A stretch of DNA of 64,000 nt from Nematostella vectensis (Eukaryota; Cnidaria; Anthozoa; Actiniaria; Edwardsiidae), in NCBI RefSeq assembly GCF_932526225.1, contig NC_064040.1:6979181-7043180 (forward strand), given 5' to 3'. Position 1 is the first letter of the stretch; the number at the start of each line of letters is the position of its first letter. Of the stretch, positions 35,805-46,698 are shown in pieces. Position numbers and translations under genes: made by a program. The notes beneath the pieces are model-generated. The model did no database searches. It was not told the origin of the DNA and worked only from the letters and a program-made list of their open reading frames with translations.

Positions 35805-36186
35805 TCGTTCGTTCGTTCGTTCGTTCTTTCTTTCTTTCATTTTTCGTTCGTTTTTTGGTTATCCAAAAAAGTTTTTTTCAGCTAATCGACTTCAAAGGAT
35901 ACGTTTTCAATACGGCCTACTAGTAGGCTGTATAGCAGCCAAATTGTCAAATATCTTTTGACTTTAAATGTTCTGCATATTTTGATACTTACAGTCGCTG
36001 TACTTGCTCTGAGTCCGTCGTCAAGTTATTAAAGCTCTTCATCTCACAAACAGAGCACTTCAAATCCACGTGGTGTTCTGAATTCGGGATAACATGGCAC
36101 ACTTGGCGACACGAGGCTTGCACGTGACAAACAGGAAGTGACGTCAAAATTGTGAGCACTATCAAGGGTCCAACTAAGGCTGTCAT
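31450..36186 (-). CDS. Leucine-rich-repeat GPCR (LGR type) with a minimal LRR ectodomain
   Basis: Cell-surface receptor. Exons (minus): 36186-35993, 35170-35099, 34926-34855, 32818-31450. Both internal exons are exactly 72 nt, the classical one-LRR-per-exon layout, and all phases match. Exon 1 has a signal peptide (ALVGPLIVLTILTSLPVC) and an N-terminal cysteine cluster (CRQVCH, CSVC). LRRs read LDLSRNGIMRVHRNAF, LLSENDIHTIERDAF and LDLKDNPLRTW. A hinge of about 110 residues with several Cys precedes seven hydrophobic segments beginning STVNFFIAIIGFCLNVTVIA. TM3 ends NIERF, a DRY-like motif, and TM7 has LNPLL, an NPxxY-like motif. Total is about 570 residues. Known LGRs bind glycoprotein hormones, relaxins or R-spondins and usually carry 9-17 LRRs, so this receptor is much reduced. 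Ligand unknown. Confidence 0.88.
32985..33390. repeat. Palindrome-containing repeat in an LGR intron
   Basis: About ten degenerate copies, spaced ~30-45 bp, of a core such as TTCATAGGCCTATGAAAAAC or CCTATGAAAACCCTRTGAAT. The core contains the perfect palindrome CATAGGCCTATG. The repeats lie in the intron between exons 32818 and 34855. Confidence 0.85.
33410..34854 (-). repeat. 34-bp minisatellite carrying GTAAGT, starting at an LGR exon donor
   Basis: About 42 copies of a 34-bp unit, on the minus strand GAGCTGTAAGTTACACATGC followed by TGTAACATGTGATA. The array starts directly at the donor of the LRR exon: CAGTT/gtaagtaatcc at 34854 is itself aligned with the unit's GCTGTAAGTAACAC. Every intact copy therefore carries a consensus 5' splice site on the coding strand. 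Long open frames on the plus strand come from the repeat and are not genes. Confidence 0.93.
35425..35850. repeat. (CTTC)n / (CTTT)n microsatellite
   Basis: Pyrimidine tetranucleotide array of about 420 bp that changes from CCTT to CTTT, with a short GTTC tail. It lies in the LGR intron between 35170 and 35993. On the coding strand it is purine-rich. Confidence 0.97.
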
Positions 36187-36274
36187 CTGAAATTTAATAA
36201 GCCAAAGTCATAATACTTATCCCAACATGTTTTTCGCGGTCGGTCCCGCTGTCTAGAAAGCTGTTGTCTTAATC

Positions 36275-37389
36275 CAAGAGACCATGATATAAGAGAACGA
36301 ATCCCCGTGGCCCATGATGCCGTCCATGAAAGTTATTTTTAGATTGCGCGAGCTTGTCAATCATAGCATCCATATATGGTTCATCGCGCCATATTTGGTT
36401 TTAGGCACCTCACGAGCTAGTACATTTTCACAATTTTTTTCCCCTCTGCACTTCTTGACTTCGTTCGCTACCTGTTTTTATCCTTTTAGCTGCTTCTCAT
36501 AGCTCATGATTACAATGCTACTTGTAGGGTGGTGTCCTGGTATCTGTAAAGTTATCTAATGTTAAGTTATCTAAATGTTATATAAATAATTGAACGGGAA
36601 GACGTCGGGGAGACGGCGAATTTGGAGTTCATTCAAGATGCATCAGGCTGACTCCTTAAAAGTTCTTTTTCTCTTCAATATGGTGAGATGGAAAACCTAG
36701 GCATTCTCAGTCTATGTTATGTATTTAAATACAAGAAGGCCTTTATTTTTCTTTGATTTACAATATTTTTAGATGAATGAACTTCAATTCTTCACGCAAA
36801 TGTTCAGAAATCATGTCACTCAAGAAACCCTTGTCACCGGAATAAGATTTACTTCATTATGGAGACTTGAAATCTTTTATTTGTGAAATACCTGTCTGAA
36901 TAACCACAATATCGGTGTGAATATAATGGTATTAAGGGTTAGATGTATCTTTTTCATTAAAAGGGAATTGGAAGAGAATTTTGTGTTGTAAACACAGATT
37001 TATGATTGATTGTTGTTTTATACTTGCGAATCAGGCGTGAAAACGTTTACTGGGGAAGTTGATCCCCGCGCCTAAAATCACGCACTCTATGCATTTCAAT
37101 GTCCGAGAAACGGTTGATTGGATCCAGCGTACTCTATGGAAAATCATTTTCACAGCGTTTGTAAAAAAGGATGGTTTTCGGTCAAAAAGATTTCGATAAC
37201 ATCCTTTGCCGGTTCACACCGCTCAAGATGTGATCGCGCGTTTGACTCATGTTGCTAGGAAACGTGAGCGCTAACCAATCAGAGGTGTCTCTAGAAATAA
37301 CTGCTTGTTCTAAAAATAGCTTTCACGGACGTCATCATTGGAACATACCCTAATACGAGGGATTCGTTCTCTTACATCATGGTCTCTTG
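36275..37389. mobile_element. 1.1-kb non-autonomous TIR DNA transposon
   Basis: The left end CAAGAGACCATGATATAAGA (continuing GAACGAATCCC) matches the reverse complement of the right end CAAGAGACCATGATGTAAGA (same continuation) with one mismatch in 31. Similarity continues imperfectly inward (GATGCCGTCCATGAAAGTTA against GATGACGTCCGTGAAAGCTA) for about 80 bp on each side. The flanks CTTAATC and CTTGATC may be a 7-bp target duplication with one change. No transposase is visible inside. It inserted ~90 bp upstream of the LGR start codon. Confidence 0.82.
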
Positions 37390-38449
37390 CTTGATCTAAA
37401 TGTCTCGATCCGAAAGAGAGGCGTGACTAATATAGCCGATTTACATTTATTGAATTTAATAACGATTTTAGAAATAATATCAATATTGCCACGAACCAGG
37501 GAAGTGTACACTTCCCTGTATGAACAAACTGTTTCTTTAATGGTCGAAAACAATTTTTTTCCACGCCATTTTTTTTTTAATGATTTTCTGACCTTGAAGT
37601 AAATAATATTCCATCACGTCCCATACTATATGAGGAACTCGTTTTATGTCATATTGGTCGAAAGAAAGGACGTTGAAAAACAAACTGGTACACAATATAG
37701 AATTTAAAAATCATTTACAGTGCTTGGTTTTATATAAAGTACAAAGTTGTCTACACGAAGCAATGAGAAGTAGTGAAGTTGATGTAGGCTGTTAATGTAC
37801 GAAAAGGGTTGCCTTCCTTTGTTCTTCAAGGTGGCATTAACTTCCTCTTTTAAAAAACGCCCTTATTCTTATTACTGAAATGAAATCCTTGTATATTTGC
37901 TCATTTGCATAGAGTTGTTTAAAATCCACAGTCTGTTACTACAAAAGAGCAGGAATCCTTTTAAACATTAGGTAAATAATAGTTTTGCAGAGATTAAATT
38001 GCAGAACAATTTCGAATTGATTGCTACCACCAGCTACGAAAGATATTACTTTTTCTTAGTTTTTATTAAAGTACGTTATGTTCTTTTCCATCAGTTTCTT
38101 TTGGTTTTAAGTGAATTTCTATTCTCAAAGTTCTTTTCTCGCAAGTACCAAACTACCGTAAATTCACTAGCGTTATCCAAGCATACACAAATCTATCCGT
38201 ACAAATAAGTGAACTTTCTACAAAATTTGATGCATTTCTTATATGATACATTTCAAAGCTAGTGGGCACTCGAAGAAAGAAAAACGACGTGAAAGTGTTT
38301 CCTATAAATATCACATTAAAAACGTGGTAGGATAAGAGTGATTGGAATTGCAGTTAATATTCTTTCAGCATGGTACGGATACACATGTCCTAAAGTTCGC
38401 CGAGTTTCCTTAAACCATCTCTCTCTGCTAACTATGGTCATCTGTACCT
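37390..38449. other. AT-rich intergenic stretch
   Basis: No gene, RNA or repeat structure is supported. The open frames are short and of non-coding composition. Confidence 0.5.
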
Positions 38450-38550
38450 CTATTACCTACATAAACTTAAAAGTCTTTAGTCTTCTAAATAGAAGACTAA
38501 ACTCACATGAAATCCTTTTATCACTTATTCTAAGTTTATGTAGGTAATAG
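38450..38550. repeat. Perfect nested hairpin, ~101 bp
   Basis: CTATTACCTACATAAACTTA (38450-38469) is exactly inverted at 38531-38550. Inside, TTTAGTCTTCT (38476-38486) is exactly inverted at 38491-38501 around an AAAT loop. The two independent perfect stems would fold as a branched or extruded structure. No flanking target duplication is obvious. Confidence 0.9.
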
Positions 38551-40650
38551 GCTGGTGGTTTAGGCTGCTTTTGATGTCACTCAAGTCTTGGGAGGAAAAA
38601 TCGAAATCACAGGGCCGTATAGCAGCCATCGAAATATTGTGAGGGCAGACTAAAGAAACATTACGAAAATACTTGAGGGGCACAGCCACGCCCTTATAAT
38701 GTTTAAAAATTGCTACGGCCCTGAATCAAAACCAAATACAAATGCAAAATAATATTCTAACCTCCATTTTCGCAATTCCCCCATTTTTCATGCTCGTATT
38801 CGTGTATTTTCACAGTATTATTTTATAGTTAGCTGTGTATATTTCTCCCGTAGTTTTAACGCGCGTTCTACTTTCGTGCCATTAAATTTTCGATGTTGTT
38901 CGCATGCGGCAACTTTTAGAGTAATAGAGCGAGGTAATTTGAAATTTTATATTTCTTCCTAACATACACAAAACTTCACCTGTCTTGTGCATTAAAAAGA
39001 TATTGCTTTTTATACTCTTACCCTAGATAAACTAACACACTTGTTATTACTTCATTCGTCCTAGACCTAAATTTTTAATTTGACATCACACACACAGTTG
39101 AATCCCCGTAACTCCAACTTTGGATTGACATTAGGGGAAAATAGATTGAAATGAGTAACGCACGATGTATTGACGGCTGGTTTTATTTGGAAAAAGCATA
39201 TAAAATTATTCATTTTGAGCTAAAAAGAAACAAAAACTGATAAATTCTGATTGTAGAGTATTTAGCTAATCATAAAAAGAAATTTAACAAAAGAAATAGT
39301 AACGACTATAGGAAGATAACGTCTTTTCTACGAAAAATATCTGAAATAGCACCACTTTAGGAAAACAAAATTAATTTGAAATAGGGACCTACGGGCTCGA
39401 CAAATCAAGGTATAGCTGGAAGACCAGCTTGTTTCTCTACTGCTTGTTAGTCGTTTAGCTATACGTTTTAGATGATTGTATACCAGACAGAATAAAAACA
39501 GCATAAGAAAATAATGAGTAAACAGACAGAAACCCGCAAAAAAGAGATGTAATAAGATAAACCGTATAAAGCTCCTCCCGGAAATCAAAAAGTACGGCAG
39601 TGAATCGAATTGTATTGTGAAACGCACCTCTTTCTTGGGCACAACAAAACTGGCTTTGAAGCAGGGTTAAAAAATATATATTTCCAGCGATAACGATGCG
39701 ACGAGCCGCCTGTGGTTCTGTGTGCTGGGGCTGCTCGGGTATTGGATTGCTGTTTGCTTAGCATTATCAAAATCAGCGGCTTTTTTAATAAGCATCTTCC
39801 TATAATTACAATCGTGTTCTGCAGATCATTCATTTAAGGTGGAATAATGACACACAAAGTTTGCTATTCGAAGGATAATTTTGTCTGCTTCGTTCGAAAA
39901 GACAATGCTGTGAAGATGCGGATTATACACTAATATATAGATTTAGGGATTGCCTTAAGTAAGTTGCCTGCAGTTTTCTAGTAGATATACCGCTCATGTT
40001 TAAAGGGCTGCAGTTTCCGTTTGCGCAAAGCTTGGAATTTAACATTAAGTCCATTTATCAAGTAAGGATTAAGTTTTTGGAACATATGTGAGCTGTTGAT
40101 ATTTGAGTTACCGTAGCGACGAAACAATGAATAATGTTTTTTTTTTTTAGATTTGTGAAAATACATACTATTACGAAGAAAATTATTTTAAAACCATACC
40201 CCTTGGACAAAACGACGTTTGCCTCCAAATATTTGATGTTTACAAAAATCTAAAAGTCAGATTTTGAGATATTTACGGTTGTATCTTTTGTTGCATTTTT
40301 GTTTATCTTCTTTTTCAAGGACATATATCTGCAAATAAATAATTTATTTTAAATCCGAATCTTTCGAATTGTAGCATATCTATCGGAACTTTTTTGTGCC
40401 AATTTATAAGTTGCTGAGAGGTGCGACACTTTTAAGAGTGTAATTTTTGCATTCGAGGCTGTACAAATAAAACTTTTCGATATAATTTTTCCTTACTTTC
40501 ACAGATTAAACTTGACTATAATTACAACTCGCTAGCAAAGCGCCGTTTAGGTTGATATCTTTAAAGCCATCTAGAATTAACTTCAAACTTGGGTTATTTG
40601 CCAGACCCAGCAAACGCACATTCTTTGTTTTGTACTAGTACATTGCATAC
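38551..40650. other. AT-rich intergenic stretch
   Basis: 2.1 kb with no supported gene. Minor AT-rich and poly-T runs only. Confidence 0.5.
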
Positions 40651-40659
40651 ACATTTCAT

Positions 40660-41170
40660 GTCTAAGTTTGGTTGTGAAACAATGTTTCTTTCAAGAGATA
40701 TGAATGCTTTTGCTTTTCATCACGTTTTTTTGCTTCTAGTGACGTCATCGATGACGTCACAATCACGTGACTATATTGGTGCACCTCCTTGACACATACA
40801 TGACACATACCAAGTTTGGTGGTCACATGATGTTTCGTTTAGGAGATATGAATATAGATATGACATCGGTATAGTTTTGCCTTGTCATCGATGACGTCAC
40901 GCATCACGTGACAAAATCTTGGCACCCCCTATGATATGAATGTTATTTATTTTGATGACGTCAGCATATTTTGCTTCTAGTGACGTCATCGGTGACGTCA
41001 CACAATACGTGACCATATTGTTACACCTACATGACACCTACCAAGTTTGGTTTCCTTCGTGAAATATAAATATTTTTTATTTTGATGACGTCATCATATT
41101 TTTGCTTCTAGTGACGTCATCGATGACGTCACAAACCACGTGACCACAGTTTTGCACCCCCTTGATACAT
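40660..41170. repeat. Imperfect tandem repeat carrying paired CRE palindromes and E-boxes
   Basis: Four units of roughly 100-145 bp. Each has the core TGACGTCATCGATGACGTCA or a one-base variant at about 40740, 40882, 40981 and 41112. It is followed 4-8 bp later by CACGTGAC (ACGTGACC in one copy). Further TGATGACGTCA copies occur before units 3 and 4, making about nine TGACGTCA octamers in 400 bp. Other shared phrases are TTTTGCTTCTAG, CCAAGTTTGGT and AGATATGAAT. TGACGTCA is the CREB/ATF site and CACGTG the bHLH E-box. Whether they act as such here is unknown. Confidence 0.85.
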
Positions 41171-42482
41171 ACATAAGGTAGGTAGGTAGGTAGGTTATTT
41201 CAAAATTATTGCATAGCGCAATTTACATCGAGAAAAAAGGAACAATAAAAATATTTATGGATAATATTGGGTTAAAAATTATAATAATGCGCTTTACAAA
41301 ATATGACCGTGCTATATAAAGTTTATCTAAATTCAAATTAAGGACTGACTTGAGACTTGGTGGGGCTTATACGCGGACAAAATCTGTTTTTGCTAATATC
41401 TCCCAAACAAAAACAGCTATGATCACCAAACTTGGCAGCTACAACATTGATGTCAGTCCGAAGTCTATTTTATTGTATAATGCCATGGCAACCAATTTAA
41501 GGAGGTTTAAGACTCAATTTACAATTTTTTCATTCAAGCAAAAATGGGGATTACACAACGACAATAAAGAAAGCCTTAAATGGTATATTTATAATCGCCA
41601 TGAAATCCCCCACATCATGCTGTCTTTTAATCGTGTCCAGCGTCACGTGACCGTGAGAACCGTTGCCATGGAAACATAGTTTTGTTTGTATTTCAGCTAA
41701 TGCTGTAGGTGGACAGCCTTAAAAGACAGCAAGAAAAGAAGACTACTATAGGGATTGAAAATATGCATTTAAATTTGAAATCCACTAAGTTTCTGTATTC
41801 CCCATTTTCCTAGAAAGCGAAAAATTACGCTCGAGCCACCTTAAATCGGTTGCCATAGTAGCAAAATTTGTCAAAATGTTGAGATCCATGCGAATAAAGT
41901 GCTTGCCAATTTTGGTGTCATTAGCACCTTGTGTCCCCGAGATATTGATGAAAATGTGTTTTTCAACGTGTAAGCCTGTAAGTCAGGCCTTAACATACCT
42001 GAGAAACACTATTCAGGCTATTGGAATAATGTTTTAAGTTTAATAGATAAAGTAATATCAGAAGATACAATCTTTATTTTTACGTTTAATATTTTCGCAT
42101 CATTTATATTGTATCTATTATATTGTATTTGTTTAATTGAAGTATACTGTAAAGAACAAAAATGATTCATATTAGTTATAAACATTTCAAAAGCGATCAC
42201 AACAACACAAACTTCTTATAATTGTTTTTAGGGTTCTTATTAGAAGTTTATTTTTTCCTTTTCCTTTTTGGGGTCGACCACACACTTGACCTTGTTAAGA
42301 TCATAACCCTGATCTTTTATGGTATAACAGTGAGCCAGCTTGAGAACCCTTTCACCTATGCTAGCAATGCCGCTCTCAGATATCTTAAAGAAAGTGTTCT
42401 TAATTGTCTGTTATATTATATTATTTATGAGACATTTTAAGAAATTTTGACAAAAAATTGACAAAAAATAAACGCTTTCTTC
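41171..42482. other. Intergenic stretch with a (GGTA)n run
   Basis: Starts with GGTAGGTAGGTAGGTAGG (about 41176-41194). CACCAAACTTGGCAG at 41425 is the inverse of the CCAAGTTTGGT phrase in the neighbouring repeat, suggesting the same dispersed family. No gene is supported. Confidence 0.5.
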
Positions 42483-42579
42483 TTGAAAGAAAGCCTCACG
42501 CGCCGCCATTTTACGCAAAGTACGCAATCGATAGAAGGCGATCGTGAACGATTAAATGAAACTCATTGTGCAATCGTGT

Positions 42580-43215
42580 GCGATCATATGGAAACTCATC
42601 CTGTGATCGTGTGCGATCATATAGAAACTTATCCTGCGATCGTTTGGGATCATATGCAAACTCACCCGGCGACCGTGTGCGATCATATGCAAACTCACCC
42701 TGCGATCGTATGCGATTATTTGGAAACTCACCCAGCGATCGTGAGCGATTATATGCAAACTCATCCTGTGATCGGGTGCGATCATATAGAAACTTATCCT
42801 GCGATCGTTTGCGATCATATGCAAACTCACCCGGCGACCGTGTGCGATCATATGCAAACTCACCCTGCGATCGTATGCGATTATTATTTGGAAACTCACC
42901 CAGCGATCGTGAGCGATTATATGCAAACTCACCCTGCAATCGTGTGCAATTATATGGAAACTCATCCGACGATCGTGTGCGATCATATGGAAACTCACCC
43001 GACGATCGTGTGCGATCATATGGAAACTCACCCGACGATCGTGTGTGATTATATGGAAACTCACCCGGCGACCGTATGCGATTATTTGGAAACTCAACCA
43101 TCATATGGTAAAATCATCCTGCGATCGTGTGCGATCATATGGAAACCATCCTGCGATCGTGTGCGATCATATGGAAACTCACCCGGCGATCGGGTGTGAT
43201 CATATGCAAACCACT
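42580..43215. repeat. 33-bp minisatellite with CGATCG and GATC-rich palindromes
   Basis: About 19 copies of a 33-bp unit, typically GCGATCGTGTGCGATCATAT then GGAAACTCACCCG, with one unit lengthened by 3 bp. Because 33 is a multiple of three, several frames on both strands remain open for 160-240 codons (plus-frame unit ETHPAIVCDHM). Substitutions fall at all codon positions and no ATG or splice context supports translation, so I treat it as non-coding. Confidence 0.92.
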
Positions 43216-43299
43216 TTGCGATCGAAATGCAATCGATTGGGATCGTACTGTCAAATAAGCTGCATTCTGGTGCGATGGGGTGTGAACATTTGGAAACCA

Positions 43300-45427
43300 G
43301 TCCTAATACGAGTGAATACCTGGGATATTTTCCATCAATTATCATCCATAAACTACCAGAATTAATTTATGTTAGATACCGACTTCCCACCTACTCCACA
43401 AATAACCCGAAGAACAGTCAATCTAATAAACTGCCTTTTGATAGCAGCACATAATTAGTTGTGTTCTGCTAGCCTCCGGAGCATTTGAATGATAATATTA
43501 CCTTTCTTCCTGTTCATGAAGAAACGCAGGTCATTCAAGCGATGGACTTCAACGTCTGAAAATATAAAAATACAATCTTCGTACATTAACAAAAAGGACA
43601 AATACGCCTACTAGTTGCTTTTTCCGATAAAAATCAATCAATTTTTAAAACATCTTCACTACATTAAATGAATAAAATGAGCCTTCTTTTACAAAACACA
43701 CTCGAATAAACAATATTGAGGGTATGTACGCATTGCACAGACAGCAAACAGCGGGCTTCGGAAGTGACGTCTATTTTAATGTTTTTACAAATTTTCTTCA
43801 TGGTTACCCCAATCTTGGTCAAATTATTCTTTAGATTCAAAGTAAAAATAGAGGTTAACCGGTCTTTTCTAAGTGTTATGTGAACATATTCTCCTCGTTA
43901 GTATTAATCTATAATATTTGTGATACAATATCGAAAACATATTTTGATCAAGATAAGCCAATTAGTTTACGTTTATTGTTTATTACTTTTTATTGTTTAG
44001 TTTAAAAACTGTACAAAATTTGCACGTATTGTTTATAATAAAGATAACTAACATTAGATTAAAAATTATTTCTTATTGTACCGTTTGAAAGCTTCACATT
44101 ATTCGCATGTAATGTTTTTTTTATTATTTTTGCAAAAATATTTTCAAACATAGGGTCTATTAGAAATAAAACATTTATCTTTAAAAGCGGATTGGCTTAA
44201 CTCAAAAGTTTAAAACGCACATGATCAAAACTAATTTTTGTTATTATTTCTATATTATCCAGGTAATATTTTTTACAGCTTTCTGAAGTACTTTACTTTA
44301 ACTGACGTGCTTAAAGTAGAAATCAAATAGAAGTCGACGTTTTGTGATCTATAAGTACACACCGGTGGTGCGGTAAAACAATTCTCGTCAAATGAGCCCC
44401 TCCCAGCCTAAGGTCTAATATATCACCATGTCAACCTACACTCGGTGTGTTCGCTGAACGAAGCAATTGTACATACACTAGAGACAACAGTGTTTGCCGA
44501 GGTGAAAGGGTTTGAAAGGCACATACCCTCTCCTTAAGCAAAGCCCAGTAAATCAAGCAACCTCCGAGGTGTCGCAAGAGAAAACATCTAGAAAAATCAG
44601 TTTCGACTTCAGCGACGAGGTGTTACCGAGGTTTCCCAATGACTCAAAAGATTTAAAAGAAAAAAAGTCAAGTCTAAGACAAGCCCCCCAAAAGTCAAGC
44701 AGTTGGTACAAAAGTAATCCGCTGTTAGCAGATATTTGGCAGCGAGAAACAATCTGACTCCGGAGTGACCGGTTGCTAAAAGGTATCGAGCACAGTTCCA
44801 TGAAAAGGACAGATTTTAACAGACAACTTTTAAAAAAGGTTAATGAAAATTCTTATGACTTATAACATTCAATTGTATAAGTACGATACGAAACTATATA
44901 CAAGCCTGTTTTTTTTTTTTTCGAACCGAGTTAAAAATAGAAAGAAGATCCGGGCCATAGATTTCGTTAAACGTTTCTCTAAATACAAATCCTATCGGGA
45001 TTACTAGTTTAACAAAATATGCTTTCTAAAAACACTTTAAGAACTGTAAACATTTACCATGAGAAAGTTAGACGGAAACAAGAAATTCGACCAGCTCCCA
45101 ATTTTCATCACATCATTCTGTTACAAATAACCTATCCTATTTTTTTAAAGGTTAGTTCGTCGTTGTGTGGGTCAAAAGAAAAAGGAAAAAAAATGTCGAT
45201 GGGGATAGCTTCGGATGGTAGCTTTCCCGCTATTTCGAGTGCCTTGTCAAATAACGTAATAATTTTAAAACTAAAGGTATAGAAGAAGCAGATGGTTAGT
45301 TAGAATTGACATATGTCACTGATAGTCAGCTTCGTAAATTTATTTTGCCAAGTATAAAATCTGCTTGCGAAAAAAACATGGTGATTCTACCAAAGAATTA
45401 ATCTTATAAGGAGGGCAGTTGCAAAAC

Positions 45428-45459
<32 letters not shown>

Positions 45460-46698
45460 GCAAAAGAAAATAGGAAAAGAGCCTACACTTCTTTTTTTAA
45501 TTGTAACAAAATTGTTCATATTAACAAATCGTTCCTTGTTTGTTGTTCTATCTTTCAATTTCTCATTTTTCCTGCGATACTGAAATCTTAAACCGATGTG
45601 ATTTTATTTATTCCACTAATGAGCTTCGTACTTTGAAAGAGGAAACTTTTGTGCTATCAAATCCAGGGAAACGGAAAAAAACAAAAGTACGAAGACGCAA
45701 GTCGCAATACAATTATGGACACAGTTAAACACATGAATGGAAATTCGCAAGTCACAACCGGTTCAAGTCAAGAAAACAAAAAGATTTTGTCAGCATGCAT
45801 TCGTACCAATAGTGTACCAGATAAAAAAAGGCAAACATAAAACAACCACTGATTAAAACGTAATCCTGGATGTCTGTAGCACACAAAACTATATGTGTCA
45901 AAAACTATTTCGTTGATTACTCAGGAAATGGAATTTTTAACGAGAAAAATAAATGGCCATCAAAAAGATGAAGCAGATCGTTTCTAGTCCCTCTCTCAAA
46001 ATGTCATTTACTTAGTGATGAGATATTTCTGTTTCTATAGTAACAAAAACACTAGATTTAACGCGACACCTCCAGCCAAGCTATTTTTACTACTATTGAC
46101 GCCTTATGAAGTGGAAAAGAGTTTTAGTTTTTGTTCAAAGATTAGAAACACCTTTCCTGACAAGATGTCATCGCTGTTCAGATTTCTGTTTGGTTTTCTA
46201 AAGTCACAGTAATTAAAATCGCCTTCCAAATAAATTCTGATAAAAAGCCTGTTCCCCTTCATGTGACCTAATTTGTACTCTTCGATATTGTTATTCTTAG
46301 CATTAAGTAAAATAAGAAGGAAAATCAAAATGGATAATTAAGTGGAAAGTGGTTAGGGGAAGAAAGGACTTTGTTTATGATTTATTCCCATCCACTATTT
46401 GATTGATTAAAGAGCTGACCCTGTATCACTGAGGGCACAACAAGAACAAATATCGTAAATCAGGCTATTATATATAAATACGTATTTGTATTTTTTTTCT
46501 GGAAGCGCCATAATATCATTAAGAGAACATCTGCTTTCGACACGTTTGTACGTAGAAATTAAACTAAGTTGTAATCTCGTTGCTGAATAAGCGTTACGTG
46601 TGGCGCCTTGTATGGTTAGAGGGGTTCAGTCTTATCATTGTTTGTTTGTTCTGGTTTCTATAGTGTTGTAAAACTGAAATTGCGTGACGCGTGAAGTC
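43300..46698. other. Region with two candidate orphan exons, otherwise empty
   Basis: On the minus strand, 43555-43502 is a 54-nt open block between TTTTCAG and GTAATA (VEVHRLNDLRFFMNRKK), phase 1-1. On the plus strand, 44536-44757 is an open polar block (for example KISFDFSDEVLPRFPNDSKD and ending DIWQRETI-stop) after a possible acceptor CTCCTTAAG. Neither resembles a family I know, and no companion exons could be chained. A (TAA)n run occurs at 45428-45457. Confidence 0.3.

Noticed and set aside
35400-35885. A 161-codon plus-strand open frame rich in Phe/Leu/Ser
   Set aside because: It is the translation of the (CTTC)n/(CTTT)n microsatellite in an LGR intron.
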